Assembly (NCBI RefSeq): GCF_026240905.1
Contig: NZ_JAPEVI010000003.1
Location: forward strand, 1,922,001-1,986,000
DNA length: 64,000 nt
Direction of reading: 5' to 3'
Source: Roseibium salinum
GTDB lineage: Bacteria > Pseudomonadota > Alphaproteobacteria > Rhizobiales > Stappiaceae
The position numbers and the translations under genes are program-made. Shown here one piece after another: positions 42,848 through 51,354 of the stretch. Each line of letters opens with the position of its first letter. Position 1 is the stretch's first letter. Under the pieces are notes generated by a model. That model had not been told where the DNA came from. It saw nothing but the letters and a program-made list of their open reading frames with translations, and searched no databases.

Positions 42848-44068
42848 ATGTCCCGAATCGCCGTTGTGGTCAAAGGCTATCCGCGCCTGTCCGAGACCTT
42901 TATCGCCCAGGAGATCCTCGGCCTGGAGCGGCGCGGCATCGGCATTGTGATCGTTGCCCTGCGCAAACCCTACGACCCTTACATTCACGAACTGCACCGG
43001 CAGATTTCGGCCGAGGTGATGTATCTGCCGGAATATGTGAAGGACGACCCCGGTCGCGTGGCACGGGCAAAACGATGGGCGGAGAAACAGCCGACCTATG
43101 AGACCGCAAAGGCGGCCTTCGACGCCGATTTCGCCCGGCAGCCGAACGCGGACCGGCGGCGCCGGTGGGCGCAGGGCTGCGTGTTTGCCCACGAGCTGCC
43201 CGATGACATCAGATGGATCTACACCCATTATCTCCACACGCCCTGTTCTGCGGCCCGTTACGCGGCGCATCTTTCGGGGCGCGGCTGGTCGTTTTCGGCC
43301 CATGCGAAGGACATCTGGACCAGTCCGGAATGGGATCTGAGAACCAAGATCAACGATGCCGCCTGGGGCGTTACCTGCACGCGCGTCAATGCCGAGTATC
43401 TGAAGGGCCTTTCCGACGAGCCCGACAAGATCGAACTGCTCTATCACGGCCTCGACTTTTCCGGCTTTCCCCTCCCTTCAGGCACCGCGTCCGCCAGGGA
43501 CGGCAGCAGCGAGCCGGTGCGCATCGTCTCCGTCGGCCGGGCGGTGGAAAAGAAGGGCTATGACGATCTGTTGTCAGCGCTCGCCAGACTCCCCAAATAC
43601 CTGAAGTGGCATTTCACCCATATCGGCGGCGGGGAGCTCTCCGATGCCCTGGAAGCCCAGGCAGAGGCGCTCGGCTTGTCGGACAGGATCACCTGGCGAG
43701 GAGCCCGGCCACGGGAGGAAGTGATCGACGCCTGCCGGCCGGCCGATCTTTTCGTGCTTCCCTCCAAGCTCGCCAGGACCGGTGACCGGGACGGCCTGCC
43801 GAACGTGCTGATGGAGGCCCAGTCCATGGGGCTGTGCTGCCTGTCCACCCGCGTTTCCGCCATCCCGGAGCTGATCCGGGATGGCGAGACCGGCGTTCTG
43901 GTCGCACCCGGCCGGCCGGAAGAGCTGGCCGAGGCGATGGCAGGCCTTATCCAGGATCCAAAGCGTCGCCATGCGCTCGGCCTTGCTGCCTCGGACCTGG
44001 TGCGCAGGGACTTCTCGACCGATCCGGGCCTCGACCGTCTGACGGAAAAACTGCGAAGAGTGCTCTGA
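42848..44068 (+). CDS. GT4-family glycosyltransferase
   Basis: A 406-residue GT-B enzyme beginning MSRIAVVVKGYPRLSETFIA, which resembles WcaL/colanic-acid-type GT4 proteins. WSFSAHAKDIW is the typical mid-domain histidine segment; VSVGRAVEKKGYDDLLSA and DRDGLPNVLMEAQSMGL contain the donor-binding and E-x7-E-type residues. A cytosolic enzyme. Starts 49 bp after the first GT; the next gene follows after 9 bp. Confidence 0.92.
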   Translation: MSRIAVVVKGYPRLSETFIAQEILGLERRGIGIVIVALRKPYDPYIHELHRQISAEVMYLPEYVKDDPGRVARAKRWAEKQPTYETAKAAFDADFARQPNADRRRRWAQGCVFAHELPDDIRWIYTHYLHTPCSAARYAAHLSGRGWSFSAHAKDIWTSPEWDLRTKINDAAWGVTCTRVNAEYLKGLSDEPDKIELLYHGLDFSGFPLPSGTASARDGSSEPVRIVSVGRAVEKKGYDDLLSALARLPKYLKWHFTHIGGGELSDALEAQAEALGLSDRITWRGARPREEVIDACRPADLFVLPSKLARTGDRDGLPNVLMEAQSMGLCCLSTRVSAIPELIRDGETGVLVAPGRPEELAEAMAGLIQDPKRRHALGLAASDLVRRDFSTDPGLDRLTEKLRRVL

Positions 44069-44077
44069 GGAAGATCT

Positions 44078-45205
44078 ATGAAAATCGCTTTCACCGCCCC
44101 CATGAAACCTCTGGACCATCCGGTGCCGTCCGGTGACAGGACCATGGGGCGGCTGATCGTTCAGGCACTGGAGCAAGCCGGGCACGCGGTCAGGATTGCA
44201 ACCACTTTCCGCTCCTGGCGCAGGCAGGGCAGCGATGAAATTCAAGGGGCGGTCCGCGCGGAGGCGATCAGGGAAGCCGACAGGATTGCCGAAGACTGGC
44301 TGCGAACCGGCTACGGGCCAGATCTGTTTCTGACCTATCACCTTTACCACAAGGCCCCGGATTGGATTGGCCCCGCCCTTGCCGACCGGTTCGACCTGCC
44401 TTACGCGATCGTGGAGGCCAGCCGGGCGCCGAAACGGCAAAAGGGCGATTGGGCCTACGGCTTTACCGCCGCTGACGCCGCGCTGGAACGGGCCGACGCG
44501 GTTGCCGCGCTCCACAATGCGGATGCGCAGTGCCTGCGCGCGCTCGTGCCGGAGGACCGGCTGGAGGTCCTGCTGCCCTTTCTGGACGCCGCTCCGCTGC
44601 AGGAAGCTTCCCATGTCCCCAAGCCGCTTGCCGCCCAACCCCTGAGCCTGCTGACCGTCGGCATGATGCGGGAGGGCGACAAGACCAGGTCCTACGAGGT
44701 TCTGGCCGAGGCGCTGAGGCAACTGCAGGACCGCCCCTGGCAGCTGACGATCATCGGGGACGGTCCGAACAGGGACTACATCCTGGGACTGTTTCCGCCG
44801 GAAAAGATCGCCTGGCTGGGCGCCCTGCCGCCGGAGCAGCTGCCCACCCAGTATGCGCTTCACGATCTGTTTGTCTGGCCCGCCATCCGCGAGGCTTTCG
44901 GCCTTGTGCTGCTGGAAGCGCAGGCGGCGGGCGTCGGCGTTGTCGCGGGGGATACGTTCGGCGTGCCCGATATCGTCAGGAACGGGGAAACCGGCCTACT
45001 CTCCCCGGAAGGCGATGCGGCTGCCTTCGCGGCAAATCTGGGCCGGGTCATCGGGGATCCTGCGCTGGCCGACCGGCTGGGCCATGCGGCGCGCGCGCAT
45101 ATCGCCGAGAACCACACGCTTGCGGCCGGCGCGCAAAGGCTTGACAACTTCGCGCAACGCGCCGTCCGCAATCATTTTGCGCACGCAAGAAAGAAACAGG
45201 GCTGA
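44078..45205 (+). CDS. GT4-family glycosyltransferase
   Basis: A 375-residue GT-B enzyme. The C-terminal donor site shows LLTVGMMREGDKTRSYEVLA, LTIIGDGPNRDY and the EX7E motif EAFGLVLLE. The N-terminus MKIAFTAPMKPLDHPVPSGD is shared with predicted sugar transferases of Hyphomicrobiales (from memory). GAGGAAG precedes the ATG. Its TGA overlaps the next ATG by one base (TGATG), so translation is coupled. Confidence 0.92.
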   Translation: MKIAFTAPMKPLDHPVPSGDRTMGRLIVQALEQAGHAVRIATTFRSWRRQGSDEIQGAVRAEAIREADRIAEDWLRTGYGPDLFLTYHLYHKAPDWIGPALADRFDLPYAIVEASRAPKRQKGDWAYGFTAADAALERADAVAALHNADAQCLRALVPEDRLEVLLPFLDAAPLQEASHVPKPLAAQPLSLLTVGMMREGDKTRSYEVLAEALRQLQDRPWQLTIIGDGPNRDYILGLFPPEKIAWLGALPPEQLPTQYALHDLFVWPAIREAFGLVLLEAQAAGVGVVAGDTFGVPDIVRNGETGLLSPEGDAAAFAANLGRVIGDPALADRLGHAARAHIAENHTLAAGAQRLDNFAQRAVRNHFAHARKKQG

Positions 45206-46359
45206 TGAGCTTGAAAGCCTTCATTCATGTGCAGCACCTGCTGGGCACCGGCCACGTGGTCCGCGCAGCCCGCATCGGCAAGGCGCTTGCCGCAGAAGGC
45301 ATTGAGGTGACGCTGGCCAGCGGCAACCGGATACCGCCGACACTCGACACCGGCCCGCTCAGGGTCGTCGAGCTGCCCGCCTGCAAGAGCCCGGACGCCG
45401 CCTTCAAGCGTCTTGTCACTTTAGACAATGAAGGTATTGACGAGACTTGGAAATCCGCCCGCGTTAAAGCATCGATTCAAGCCTTTGACGCCGAGGACTA
45501 CGATCTGCTTCTGACAGAGACCTATCCCTTCGGCCGCCGTCAGCTGGATTTCGAGCTGACGCCGCTTCTGGAACGCGCGACGGCCCGGGCAAAGCCGCCG
45601 CTCATCGCCACGTCCATCCGCGACATTCTGGTGCGCAAGAAGGAACTCTGGAAAGAGGAGTGGATGGCCGCGCAGGCGCTCAAGTTTTACGATCGCATCC
45701 TGGTCCATTCCGATCCGGACTTCGTGCGGCTCACCGACAGTTTTCCCTTTGCGGACCGGGTCGACCATCTCGTGCGCTACACCGGATTTGTCGACGGTGG
45801 CGCCCGTCCGCCGACAGGCAGTACCGATGGTGAGGATGAGGTCATCATTTCCTGCGGGGGCGGTGCCGTGGCCGAGAGCCTGCTGTGGGCTGCCCTCGAT
45901 GCGCGGCCGCTTTCGCGGCGTGCGGAAGACACCGCCTGGCGGGTGCTGATCGGCCACGATGTCTCCGAAGACGCGTTTGCCATTTACCGCAAGAGCGCCG
46001 CGGCCGGCGTGATCGTGGAGCGGGCCCGCAGGGATTTCCCGGAGCTCCTGACGCGGGCGCGGCTGTCGGTGAGCCAGGCGGGCTACAATACCGTGCTCGA
46101 TATTCTCGCCGCCGGTGTTCCGGCCGTCTTCGTTCCCTTTGCCCAGGTCAACGAGACGGAACAAGACCAGCGGGCTCAGGCTCTGGCGGCCCACGGCCGC
46201 GCGGTCGTCGTGCCCGAAGCCGGGTTGACGCCGGAACGGCTGGCGGCGGCCATCGACGATGCGCTCGCCCTGCCCCGCCGCCGGCACAAGGTGCGGCTCG
46301 GCGGCGCGCGGGAAAGTGCGCGCATTCTTCTTCAGGATCTGAAGGACCGCAGCACATGA
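45205..46359 (+). CDS. MurG-like glycosyltransferase
   Basis: A 384-residue GT-B protein. VQHLLGTGHVVRAARIGKAL at the N-terminus and LSVSQAGYNTVLDILAAGVP with VPFAQVNETEQDQRAQAL at the C-terminus are MurG/GT28-like acceptor and donor sites. It mirrors the first gene of the operon (GLGH/GTGH and GGYNT/AGYNT), suggesting two related transferases for consecutive sugars. The stop overlaps the deacetylase start by four bases (ATGA). Confidence 0.88.
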   Translation: MSLKAFIHVQHLLGTGHVVRAARIGKALAAEGIEVTLASGNRIPPTLDTGPLRVVELPACKSPDAAFKRLVTLDNEGIDETWKSARVKASIQAFDAEDYDLLLTETYPFGRRQLDFELTPLLERATARAKPPLIATSIRDILVRKKELWKEEWMAAQALKFYDRILVHSDPDFVRLTDSFPFADRVDHLVRYTGFVDGGARPPTGSTDGEDEVIISCGGGAVAESLLWAALDARPLSRRAEDTAWRVLIGHDVSEDAFAIYRKSAAAGVIVERARRDFPELLTRARLSVSQAGYNTVLDILAAGVPAVFVPFAQVNETEQDQRAQALAAHGRAVVVPEAGLTPERLAAAIDDALALPRRRHKVRLGGARESARILLQDLKDRST

Positions 46360-47123
46360 CCTCCGGCCTTCAGCGCTTCAGGGACGAACTGAGCGCGCAT
46401 CTCGACTGGTTTGCCGACCGCGGCCGCAAGGTCCGGTTCTGGTGGCGGGACGACGATGCCGTCGAACCCACCGCGGCGCTCGACAGGATGCTGGCAATCG
46501 CCAATCGGCACAACGTGGATGTGGCGCTTGCGATCATCCCGAAGGATGCAACGCAGGCGCTGGCCGAGCGGCTTGGCTCGGAGCAGCACGCGCTGGTTCT
46601 GCAGCATGGCTGGCAGCACCGGAACTTTCAGCGCAAGGATCTTGGCGAGAAGGCAGCCGAACTCGGCTCGCGCCGCGACCCGGACGAGCTCATGGGCCAG
46701 CTCGCCGACGGCAAGGCGCGGCTGGAAGCGCTTTTCGGCGACAGGTTCATCCCCGCCGTGGTGCCGCCCTGGAACCGGATCGATCCGGAAATCGCCCGCC
46801 GCCTGCCGGACATCGGTCTTCCCGGCCTGTCCACCTTCACCTGGCACAATTTTCCGCGCGCGTGCCAGGTCCAGTCGCATGTCGACATTCTGAAATGGAA
46901 GAAGCAGGTGCGCTTCATCGGCTGGGAGAGCGCTCGCCTGCGTTTTGATCTGCAACTCACCCGCCGGCGGAACACGGGCGACGAACCGCTCGGCCTGCTG
47001 ACCCACCACCTCGCCCATGACGAAAGCTCATTCGCGTTTCTGGAAACGTTTCTGGCAATTGCCGCCCATCATGACGGAGCGGAGTGGCCGGAGGTGAAGG
47101 GGCTGTTCGAACCACGGCCTTGA
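46356..47123 (+). CDS. Polysaccharide deacetylase-like protein (NodB-homology fold)
   Basis: A 255-residue protein of the carbohydrate esterase 4-like fold. KVRFWWRDDDAVEPT carries the Asp pair, LQHGWQHRN gives the metal-binding H-x3-H, and FIPAVVPPWNRIDPEIARRL is the R/P-W block. It has no signal peptide, so it likely acts on a cytosolic sugar intermediate rather than finished polysaccharide. Last gene of the GT operon; overlap with the preceding gene fixes the start. Confidence 0.88.
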   Translation: MTSGLQRFRDELSAHLDWFADRGRKVRFWWRDDDAVEPTAALDRMLAIANRHNVDVALAIIPKDATQALAERLGSEQHALVLQHGWQHRNFQRKDLGEKAAELGSRRDPDELMGQLADGKARLEALFGDRFIPAVVPPWNRIDPEIARRLPDIGLPGLSTFTWHNFPRACQVQSHVDILKWKKQVRFIGWESARLRFDLQLTRRRNTGDEPLGLLTHHLAHDESSFAFLETFLAIAAHHDGAEWPEVKGLFEPRP

Positions 47124-47158
47124 GCGGCGGAGGTCACCAAGCTGCAACTGGAGACGAA

Positions 47159-47464
47159 ATGAAGGATACGCTCTGCCTCCTTGCTCCCGGTTTCGAAGAT
47201 CCGGCCTATCCGGGCAAGACCTTCTATTGCTGGCACTGCGCGCTGATGGAAGGTGTGCTGGCCTCATTCCCCGAGCTTGCTGCCAAACTGGATGTGCGGC
47301 GCATTGCCTGGCCGAAGCCGCGTCGGGAGGTCGCCGACCTGTTGGGCGAGGAAAACCAGAGCCTGCCGGTTCTGGTACTGGCCGAGGGCGGGTTCATCGA
47401 TGACAAGGATCTGATCCTGGCGGCTTTGACGGAACGTCACGGCTTTGCCCATCCGCATCCGTGA
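47159..47464 (+). CDS. DUF3088 domain protein
   Basis: A 101-residue protein beginning MKDTLCLLAPGFEDPAYPGK, then FYCWHCALMEGVLASFPELA, LDVRRIAWPKPRREV and LGEENQSLPVLVLAEGG: the full DUF3088 pattern. The CxxC (CWHC) and overall layout suggest a thioredoxin-like fold. GGAGACGAA precedes the ATG. Function unknown; it is 35 bp after the deacetylase and could be in the same transcript. Confidence 0.9.
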   Translation: MKDTLCLLAPGFEDPAYPGKTFYCWHCALMEGVLASFPELAAKLDVRRIAWPKPRREVADLLGEENQSLPVLVLAEGGFIDDKDLILAALTERHGFAHPHP

Positions 47465-47484
47465 CGGCAGGCTCTTGCCTGCCC

Positions 47485-47533
47485 TGTCATTCTGGACAAG
47501 TGAGGCCAAGCCGAACACAGATCCGGAATGACG
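47485..47533. repeat. Intergenic palindromic repeat, copy B
   Basis: TGTCATTCTGGA (47485-47496) and TCCGGAATGACG (47522-47533) are inverted ends of a 49-bp element lying between convergent genes. It is related to the element at 3713-3749. A separate 7-bp hairpin GGCAGGC/GCCTGCC (47466-47472, 47477-47483) sits immediately before it after the DUF3088 stop and may act as terminator. Confidence 0.55.
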
Positions 47534-47588
47534 GGTGCCTGGAAGAAGCGCTTTGCTCACGGCTCCGGCACCGGGAGCGGCCCGGAAC

Positions 47589-48104
47589 CTACTCCGCCGC
47601 CACCTGCTTCTGGCGCAGCCTGTCCGCGTATTCCTTTCTCAGCAGCGCCAGCTTCGGATCGATATAGGTTCTGCAGAACGGCCGCTCCGGGTCGCTCGCA
47701 TAGTAGTTCCGGAAGCGTTCGTCCGAAGGCCTGAATTCGGCGAGGGTCAGCACCTTGGTGACGAGCGGTTCGTCAAAGCCGCGCTGCAGCTCGCGCATGG
47801 TTCCGGCGACCTTCTGGCCGGTGCCGGCATCATAGACATAGACCGCGCTGCGGTATTTGCCGCGCATCTTGTGTTCGCTGGTGCTGGCATGGGTGCGCAG
47901 GTGGATTTCGAGCAGCACGGCCAACGGCAGCGCGACCGGGTCGAAGGTCACGACGACAGCTTCCGACCAGCTCGCGTTCGGCGGATCGGAGCGTATGAAG
48001 CCCTGTTCCACCCGGGAAATGCCCGCCACTGCCTGAAAGACGGCTTCGGTGCACCAATGGCAGCCGCCGCCCAGCCCGATTTTCACCTGTGCCTCCGAAG
48101 TCAT
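47589..48104 (-). CDS. msrA: Peptide-methionine (S)-S-oxide reductase MsrA
   Basis: A 171-residue repair enzyme that reduces methionine-S-sulfoxide in proteins. The active-site motif is [13 protein letters not shown], with nucleophile C15 in GCHW (commonly GCFW). [40 protein letters not shown] and RSAVYVYD follow the MsrA fold. The GCHW variant and the absence of the usual GYxGG block place it in a divergent MsrA subgroup. ATG at 48104 is chosen because upstream extension lacks family similarity. It is divergent from the nitrile hydratase operon. Confidence 0.9.
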   Translation of the reverse strand: MTSEAQVKIGLGGGCHWCTEAVFQAVAGISRVEQGFIRSDPPNASWSEAVVVTFDPVALPLAVLLEIHLRTHASTSEHKMRGKYRSAVYVYDAGTGQKVAGTMRELQRGFDEPLVTKVLTLAEFRPSDERFRNYYASDPERPFCRTYIDPKLALLRKEYADRLRQKQVAAE

Positions 48105-48259
48105 CCCGTGTCTTTCCCAACTCTGCCGATGGACTCGTCGTTTGCAAAACGCGTTGGCGGAGATTCCCCCAAAGCATTTTTGACTGTGACAGCCCTGCCC
48201 TCTTGGCGGTGCGCTTCTGGACATTTAGGATCGAGAGTCCCGTCGCCAATGGAGCTCCC

Positions 48260-48892
48260 ATGTCACACGATCACGATCATGATCACGACCATTCACATCT
48301 CTCCGATATCGAGCTGCGGGTGCGGGCGCTGGAGACGCTGCTCACCGAAAAGGGCTATGTCGATCCCCTGGCCCTTGATGAGCTGATCGAGACCTATGAA
48401 ACCAGAATCGGACCGAAGAACGGTGCCAGGGTGGTTGCCAGGGCATGGGCGGATGCCGGTTTCCGGGAAAGGCTGCTCGCCGATGCCACGGCGGCCGTCG
48501 CCGAATTCGGCTTTACCGGTCGCCAGGGGGAGCACCTGGTTGCGGTCGAGAACACGAACGAGACGCATAACATGGTCGTCTGCACGCTGTGCTCCTGCTA
48601 TCCGTGGACCGTGCTCGGCCTGCCGCCCGTCTGGTACAAATCCGCGCCCTACCGCTCCCGCGCCGTGCGCGATCCGCGCGGGGTTCTCGCCGAATTCGGC
48701 GTGACGCTGCCAGAAGGCAAACAGATCCGGGTTTGGGATTCGACGGCGGAGATGCGCTATCTGGTGATCCCGCAGCGCCCAGCCGGAACCGACGGCTGGA
48801 GCGAGGAACGGCTCGCCGAACTCGTCACCCGGGACAGCATGATCGGCACCGGTCTGGCGCTCGACCCGTCGAAGCCGGAGGATGCGGCATGA
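48260..48892 (+). CDS. nthA: Cobalt-type nitrile hydratase alpha subunit
   Basis: A 210-residue subunit that holds the metal for hydrating nitriles to amides. The metal site is [10 protein letters not shown] with C108, C111, S112 and C113; Thr after the first Cys is the mark of the cobalt type (Ser in iron type). The two latter cysteines are oxidised in the mature enzyme. The N-terminus [12 protein letters not shown] is strikingly His/Asp-rich and may bind cobalt. GGAGCTCCC precedes the ATG. The stop overlaps the beta-subunit start (ATGA). No amidase or cobalt transporter is adjacent. Confidence 0.96.
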   Translation: MSHDHDHDHDHSHLSDIELRVRALETLLTEKGYVDPLALDELIETYETRIGPKNGARVVARAWADAGFRERLLADATAAVAEFGFTGRQGEHLVAVENTNETHNMVVCTLCSCYPWTVLGLPPVWYKSAPYRSRAVRDPRGVLAEFGVTLPEGKQIRVWDSTAEMRYLVIPQRPAGTDGWSEERLAELVTRDSMIGTGLALDPSKPEDAA

Positions 48893-49548
48893 ACGGCGCA
48901 CAGGATCTTGGCGGACAGATGGGGTTCGGCCCCATCGAGCTGGAACCGGGCGAGCCGAACTTTCACGCCGAATGGGAAGAACGTGCCTTTGCCGTGACAC
49001 TGGCCATGGGCGCCACCGGCTCCTGGACGCTGGATGCCTCCCGCTTTGCCCGCAGATCCCTGCCTCCGGCAGATTATCTTTCGTCCAGCTATTACGAGAT
49101 CTGGCTCAAGGGACTGGAGAAGCTGGTGGTGAGCAACGGGCTGGTGACACAGGAAGAGCTCAGCCAGGGCAAGGCCCTGGTGCCGCCAAAGTCCGTCAAG
49201 CGGGTGTTGAAGGCCGGCGACGTGGCGGGCGTGCTTGCCAAGGGCGCGCCGGTCGACCGGCCCGAGAACGTTCCGGCGAGGTTCAAAGCCGGGGACCGGG
49301 TGCGCACGAAGCGGATGCATCCTGAAACCCACACCCGCCTGCCGCGCTATGCCCGTGATGTGGAGGGCCGGATCGAGGCCGTTCACGGCGTCCATGTTTT
49401 TCCCGATACCAATGCCCACGGCAAGGGCGAGCAGCCCGCCTGGCTCTACGGCGTCGCCTTCAGGGGCACGGATCTCTGGGGCCCGGACACCGATCCGGAC
49501 CTTGTCCTGCGCATCGATCTGTGGGAGCCCTATCTTGACCCTGCCTGA
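48889..49548 (+). CDS. nthB: Nitrile hydratase beta subunit
   Basis: A 219-residue partner of the alpha subunit. The N-terminus [20 protein letters not shown] is diagnostic. [40 protein letters not shown] and the SH3-like C-terminal barrel ([40 protein letters not shown]) follow. Alpha and beta are separate genes, alpha first, the usual cobalt-type order being beta first; the order here is common in Hyphomicrobiales (from memory). Confidence 0.96.
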   Translation: MNGAQDLGGQMGFGPIELEPGEPNFHAEWEERAFAVTLAMGATGSWTLDASRFARRSLPPADYLSSSYYEIWLKGLEKLVVSNGLVTQEELSQGKALVPPKSVKRVLKAGDVAGVLAKGAPVDRPENVPARFKAGDRVRTKRMHPETHTRLPRYARDVEGRIEAVHGVHVFPDTNAHGKGEQPAWLYGVAFRGTDLWGPDTDPDLVLRIDLWEPYLDPA

Positions 49549-49561
49549 CGATGTCCGATCA

Positions 49562-49897
49562 ATGCCGCGCCTGCCGCTGGACGATGACGGCGGTCCGGTG
49601 TTCAACGCCCCCTGGGAAGCGAAGGTCTTCGCCATGACGGTACAGGCCCATCAGGCCGGCGTCTTCACCTGGAGCGAATGGGCAGAGGCTCTTGGGGCGA
49701 AGCTCGCCAGGGATGGCGACGGCAGCAGTGAGACCGCCGGCTATTACGACCATTGGCTGGACGCGTTCGAGGCGCTGCTGACGTCAAAGGGCATCGCGGG
49801 ACCGCAGCAACTGTCGGAGTTGCGCAGCGCGTGGGACGACGCGGCGCGCGCAACGCCTCACGGTCAACCGATAGAGCTCAAGAGGCCCCATGGCTGA
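49562..49897 (+). CDS. Nitrile hydratase accessory/activator protein
   Basis: A 111-residue protein similar to the beta-subunit N-terminus: MPRLPLDDDGGPVFNAPWEA, AMTVQAHQAGVFTWSEWAEA, YYDHWLDAFEALLTSKGIAG. Such proteins carry the metal-loaded alpha subunit and swap it into the enzyme. The start is uncertain: ATG at 49562 fits the family, but TTG at 49535, with GGGAG upstream and overlapping the beta gene, is an alternative. It overlaps the next gene by 8 bp. Confidence 0.9.
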   Translation: MPRLPLDDDGGPVFNAPWEAKVFAMTVQAHQAGVFTWSEWAEALGAKLARDGDGSSETAGYYDHWLDAFEALLTSKGIAGPQQLSELRSAWDDAARATPHGQPIELKRPHG

Positions 49898-50351
49898 CAT
49901 GCGCCTGAAAGTTCCGCCGGTCGCCGTTTTCATCGTGGCGGTTCTGTTGCTGGGCGCCGGCGCCTGGCTGCTGCCGCAGCTCAGCATTGCCTTCCCCGGA
50001 CAGACGATCCTGGCCGCACTCCTGGTCGTTGCCGGCGCAATCCTTGGCGCACAAGGTGTTCTGTTGTTCCGGCGAGCGCGGACCACCGTCAACCCGATGA
50101 CGCCTGAGGCAGCAACGAAACTGGTCACCGACGGTGTATACCGCATTACCCGCAACCCGATGTATCTCGGTCTGCTCTCGCTCCTGCTTGCCGTTGCGGT
50201 TTACCTCGGAACGCTGACGGCGCTGGTCGTCCTGCCCGCCTTCGTCTGGTACATGAGCGCATTCCAGATCAGGCCGGAGGAAGAAAGGCTCATCGAGATC
50301 TTCGGTGATGACTACCGGGACTATCGCGGCAAGGTTCGCCGCTGGATCTGA
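49890..50351 (+). CDS. Isoprenylcysteine-methyltransferase-like (ICMT/PEMT) membrane protein
   Basis: A 153-residue integral membrane methyltransferase with about four helices. The SAM-binding signature is GVYRITRNPMYLG with the C-terminal EEERLIEIFGDDYRDY. Bacterial members methylate small or lipid substrates; no prenylated protein is known here. Overlap with the nitrile hydratase accessory gene shows co-transcription, but a link to nitrile metabolism is not obvious. It is convergent with the LysR gene (10 bp). Confidence 0.9.
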   Translation: MADMRLKVPPVAVFIVAVLLLGAGAWLLPQLSIAFPGQTILAALLVVAGAILGAQGVLLFRRARTTVNPMTPEAATKLVTDGVYRITRNPMYLGLLSLLLAVAVYLGTLTALVVLPAFVWYMSAFQIRPEEERLIEIFGDDYRDYRGKVRRWI

Positions 50352-50361
50352 GCCCGACCCG

Positions 50362-51252
50362 TCAGGTCCCGAGATAGAAGCGGTTTCTCGCCTTGAACTC
50401 GTCGGCTGCAAATCGCAGGAACGAGCGGATGCGGGCGACGTTCTTCAGATCCGGATGGGTGAGTATCCAGATGTCGAGGTAACGCGTCGGCTCGGCGCCG
50501 GGCAGACGGATGAGCCCCGGATCCGGATCTCCCAGGAAGCAGGGCAGATGTCCGATCCCCATTCCGGCGCGAACGGCCGCATGCATCGCGATCATGTCGT
50601 CGGTCACGGTGGCGACTTCTCCATTGGGAAATCTTTCGAGAAGTTCCTTTGGCGGGCCTCTGCCCCACCATTTGAACGTGACGAACTGCACCCGCCTCAA
50701 TGTCGCGGACTCCAGAAGCGCATCCTGGTGCTGGCGGGCGTAGTCCCTTGAGAGATAGAAACACCGGTTCTGCCCGGTGGCACGGCGGCCGAAGAGATTC
50801 TCGTCCGGTTTGTCCGTCACGCGCACGGCAATATCGGCTTCCCGCCGGTGCAGGCTGAGGATTTCATTGGAAGCGTTCATTGTCACGTCGATGCCCGGAT
50901 GCCGTTCCTTGAACCGCGCAATGATATCAGCAAGCTGCACCTGAAAGATCAGCTGGGCCGCGGTTACCCTGAGGGGACCTTCCAGCTCCGCATCCCGCGC
51001 GGTCAGGCGGGTGTCCAGCGCCAGGACCTCCGCTTCCATCCGCTCGGCCGCCGCCACCGCCTCTTCGCCGGCAGCCGTTGCCGTGAAGCCGTCCGGAAGC
51101 CTGTCGAACAGGCGCGTCCCCAGGCGCTCTTCCATTGCGGCCAGACGGCGTGAAACCGTGGAGTGCGTCACACCAAGGTTTCTCGCCGCCCTTGCCAGGC
51201 TGCCCGCCTTGGAAATTGCGAGCACGAATTTCAAATCGTCCCAATGGTTCAT
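50362..51252 (-). CDS. LysR-family transcriptional regulator
   Basis: A 296-residue regulator. The N-terminal HTH is WDDLKFVLAISKAGSLARAA with GVTHSTVSRRLAAMEERLGT, followed by the LysR effector domain. The DNA-binding region has the TVSRR variant found in the group with ISKAGS. A TGTGCA/TGCACA dyad sits just upstream of its ATG, between it and the divergent DUF1330 gene, the classic LysR target arrangement. Effector unknown. Confidence 0.94.
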   Translation of the reverse strand: MNHWDDLKFVLAISKAGSLARAARNLGVTHSTVSRRLAAMEERLGTRLFDRLPDGFTATAAGEEAVAAAERMEAEVLALDTRLTARDAELEGPLRVTAAQLIFQVQLADIIARFKERHPGIDVTMNASNEILSLHRREADIAVRVTDKPDENLFGRRATGQNRCFYLSRDYARQHQDALLESATLRRVQFVTFKWWGRGPPKELLERFPNGEVATVTDDMIAMHAAVRAGMGIGHLPCFLGDPDPGLIRLPGAEPTRYLDIWILTHPDLKNVARIRSFLRFAADEFKARNRFYLGT

Positions 51253-51256
51253 AGCC

Positions 51257-51272
51257 TGTGCATTTTTGCACA
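51257..51272. promoter_or_regulatory. LysR-type operator dyad
   Basis: TGTGCA-TTTT-TGCACA is a perfect inverted repeat that contains the T-N11-A pattern typical of LysR sites. It starts 5 bp before the lysR-type start and lies 83 bp from the divergent DUF1330 start. Confidence 0.6.
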
Positions 51273-51354
51273 TCCTGATTCCGAATATGAAGAATTTTTC
51301 GCAGGCGCGATTTTGGCTAGGTTTTTCGCATCTCGACAAAGAGGAGACGCAGAG

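Noticed and set aside
48105..48259. Search for a cobalamin/cobalt riboswitch before nitrile hydratase
   Set aside because: No conserved B12-box-like or NiCo-type sequence is visible in the 155-bp gap.
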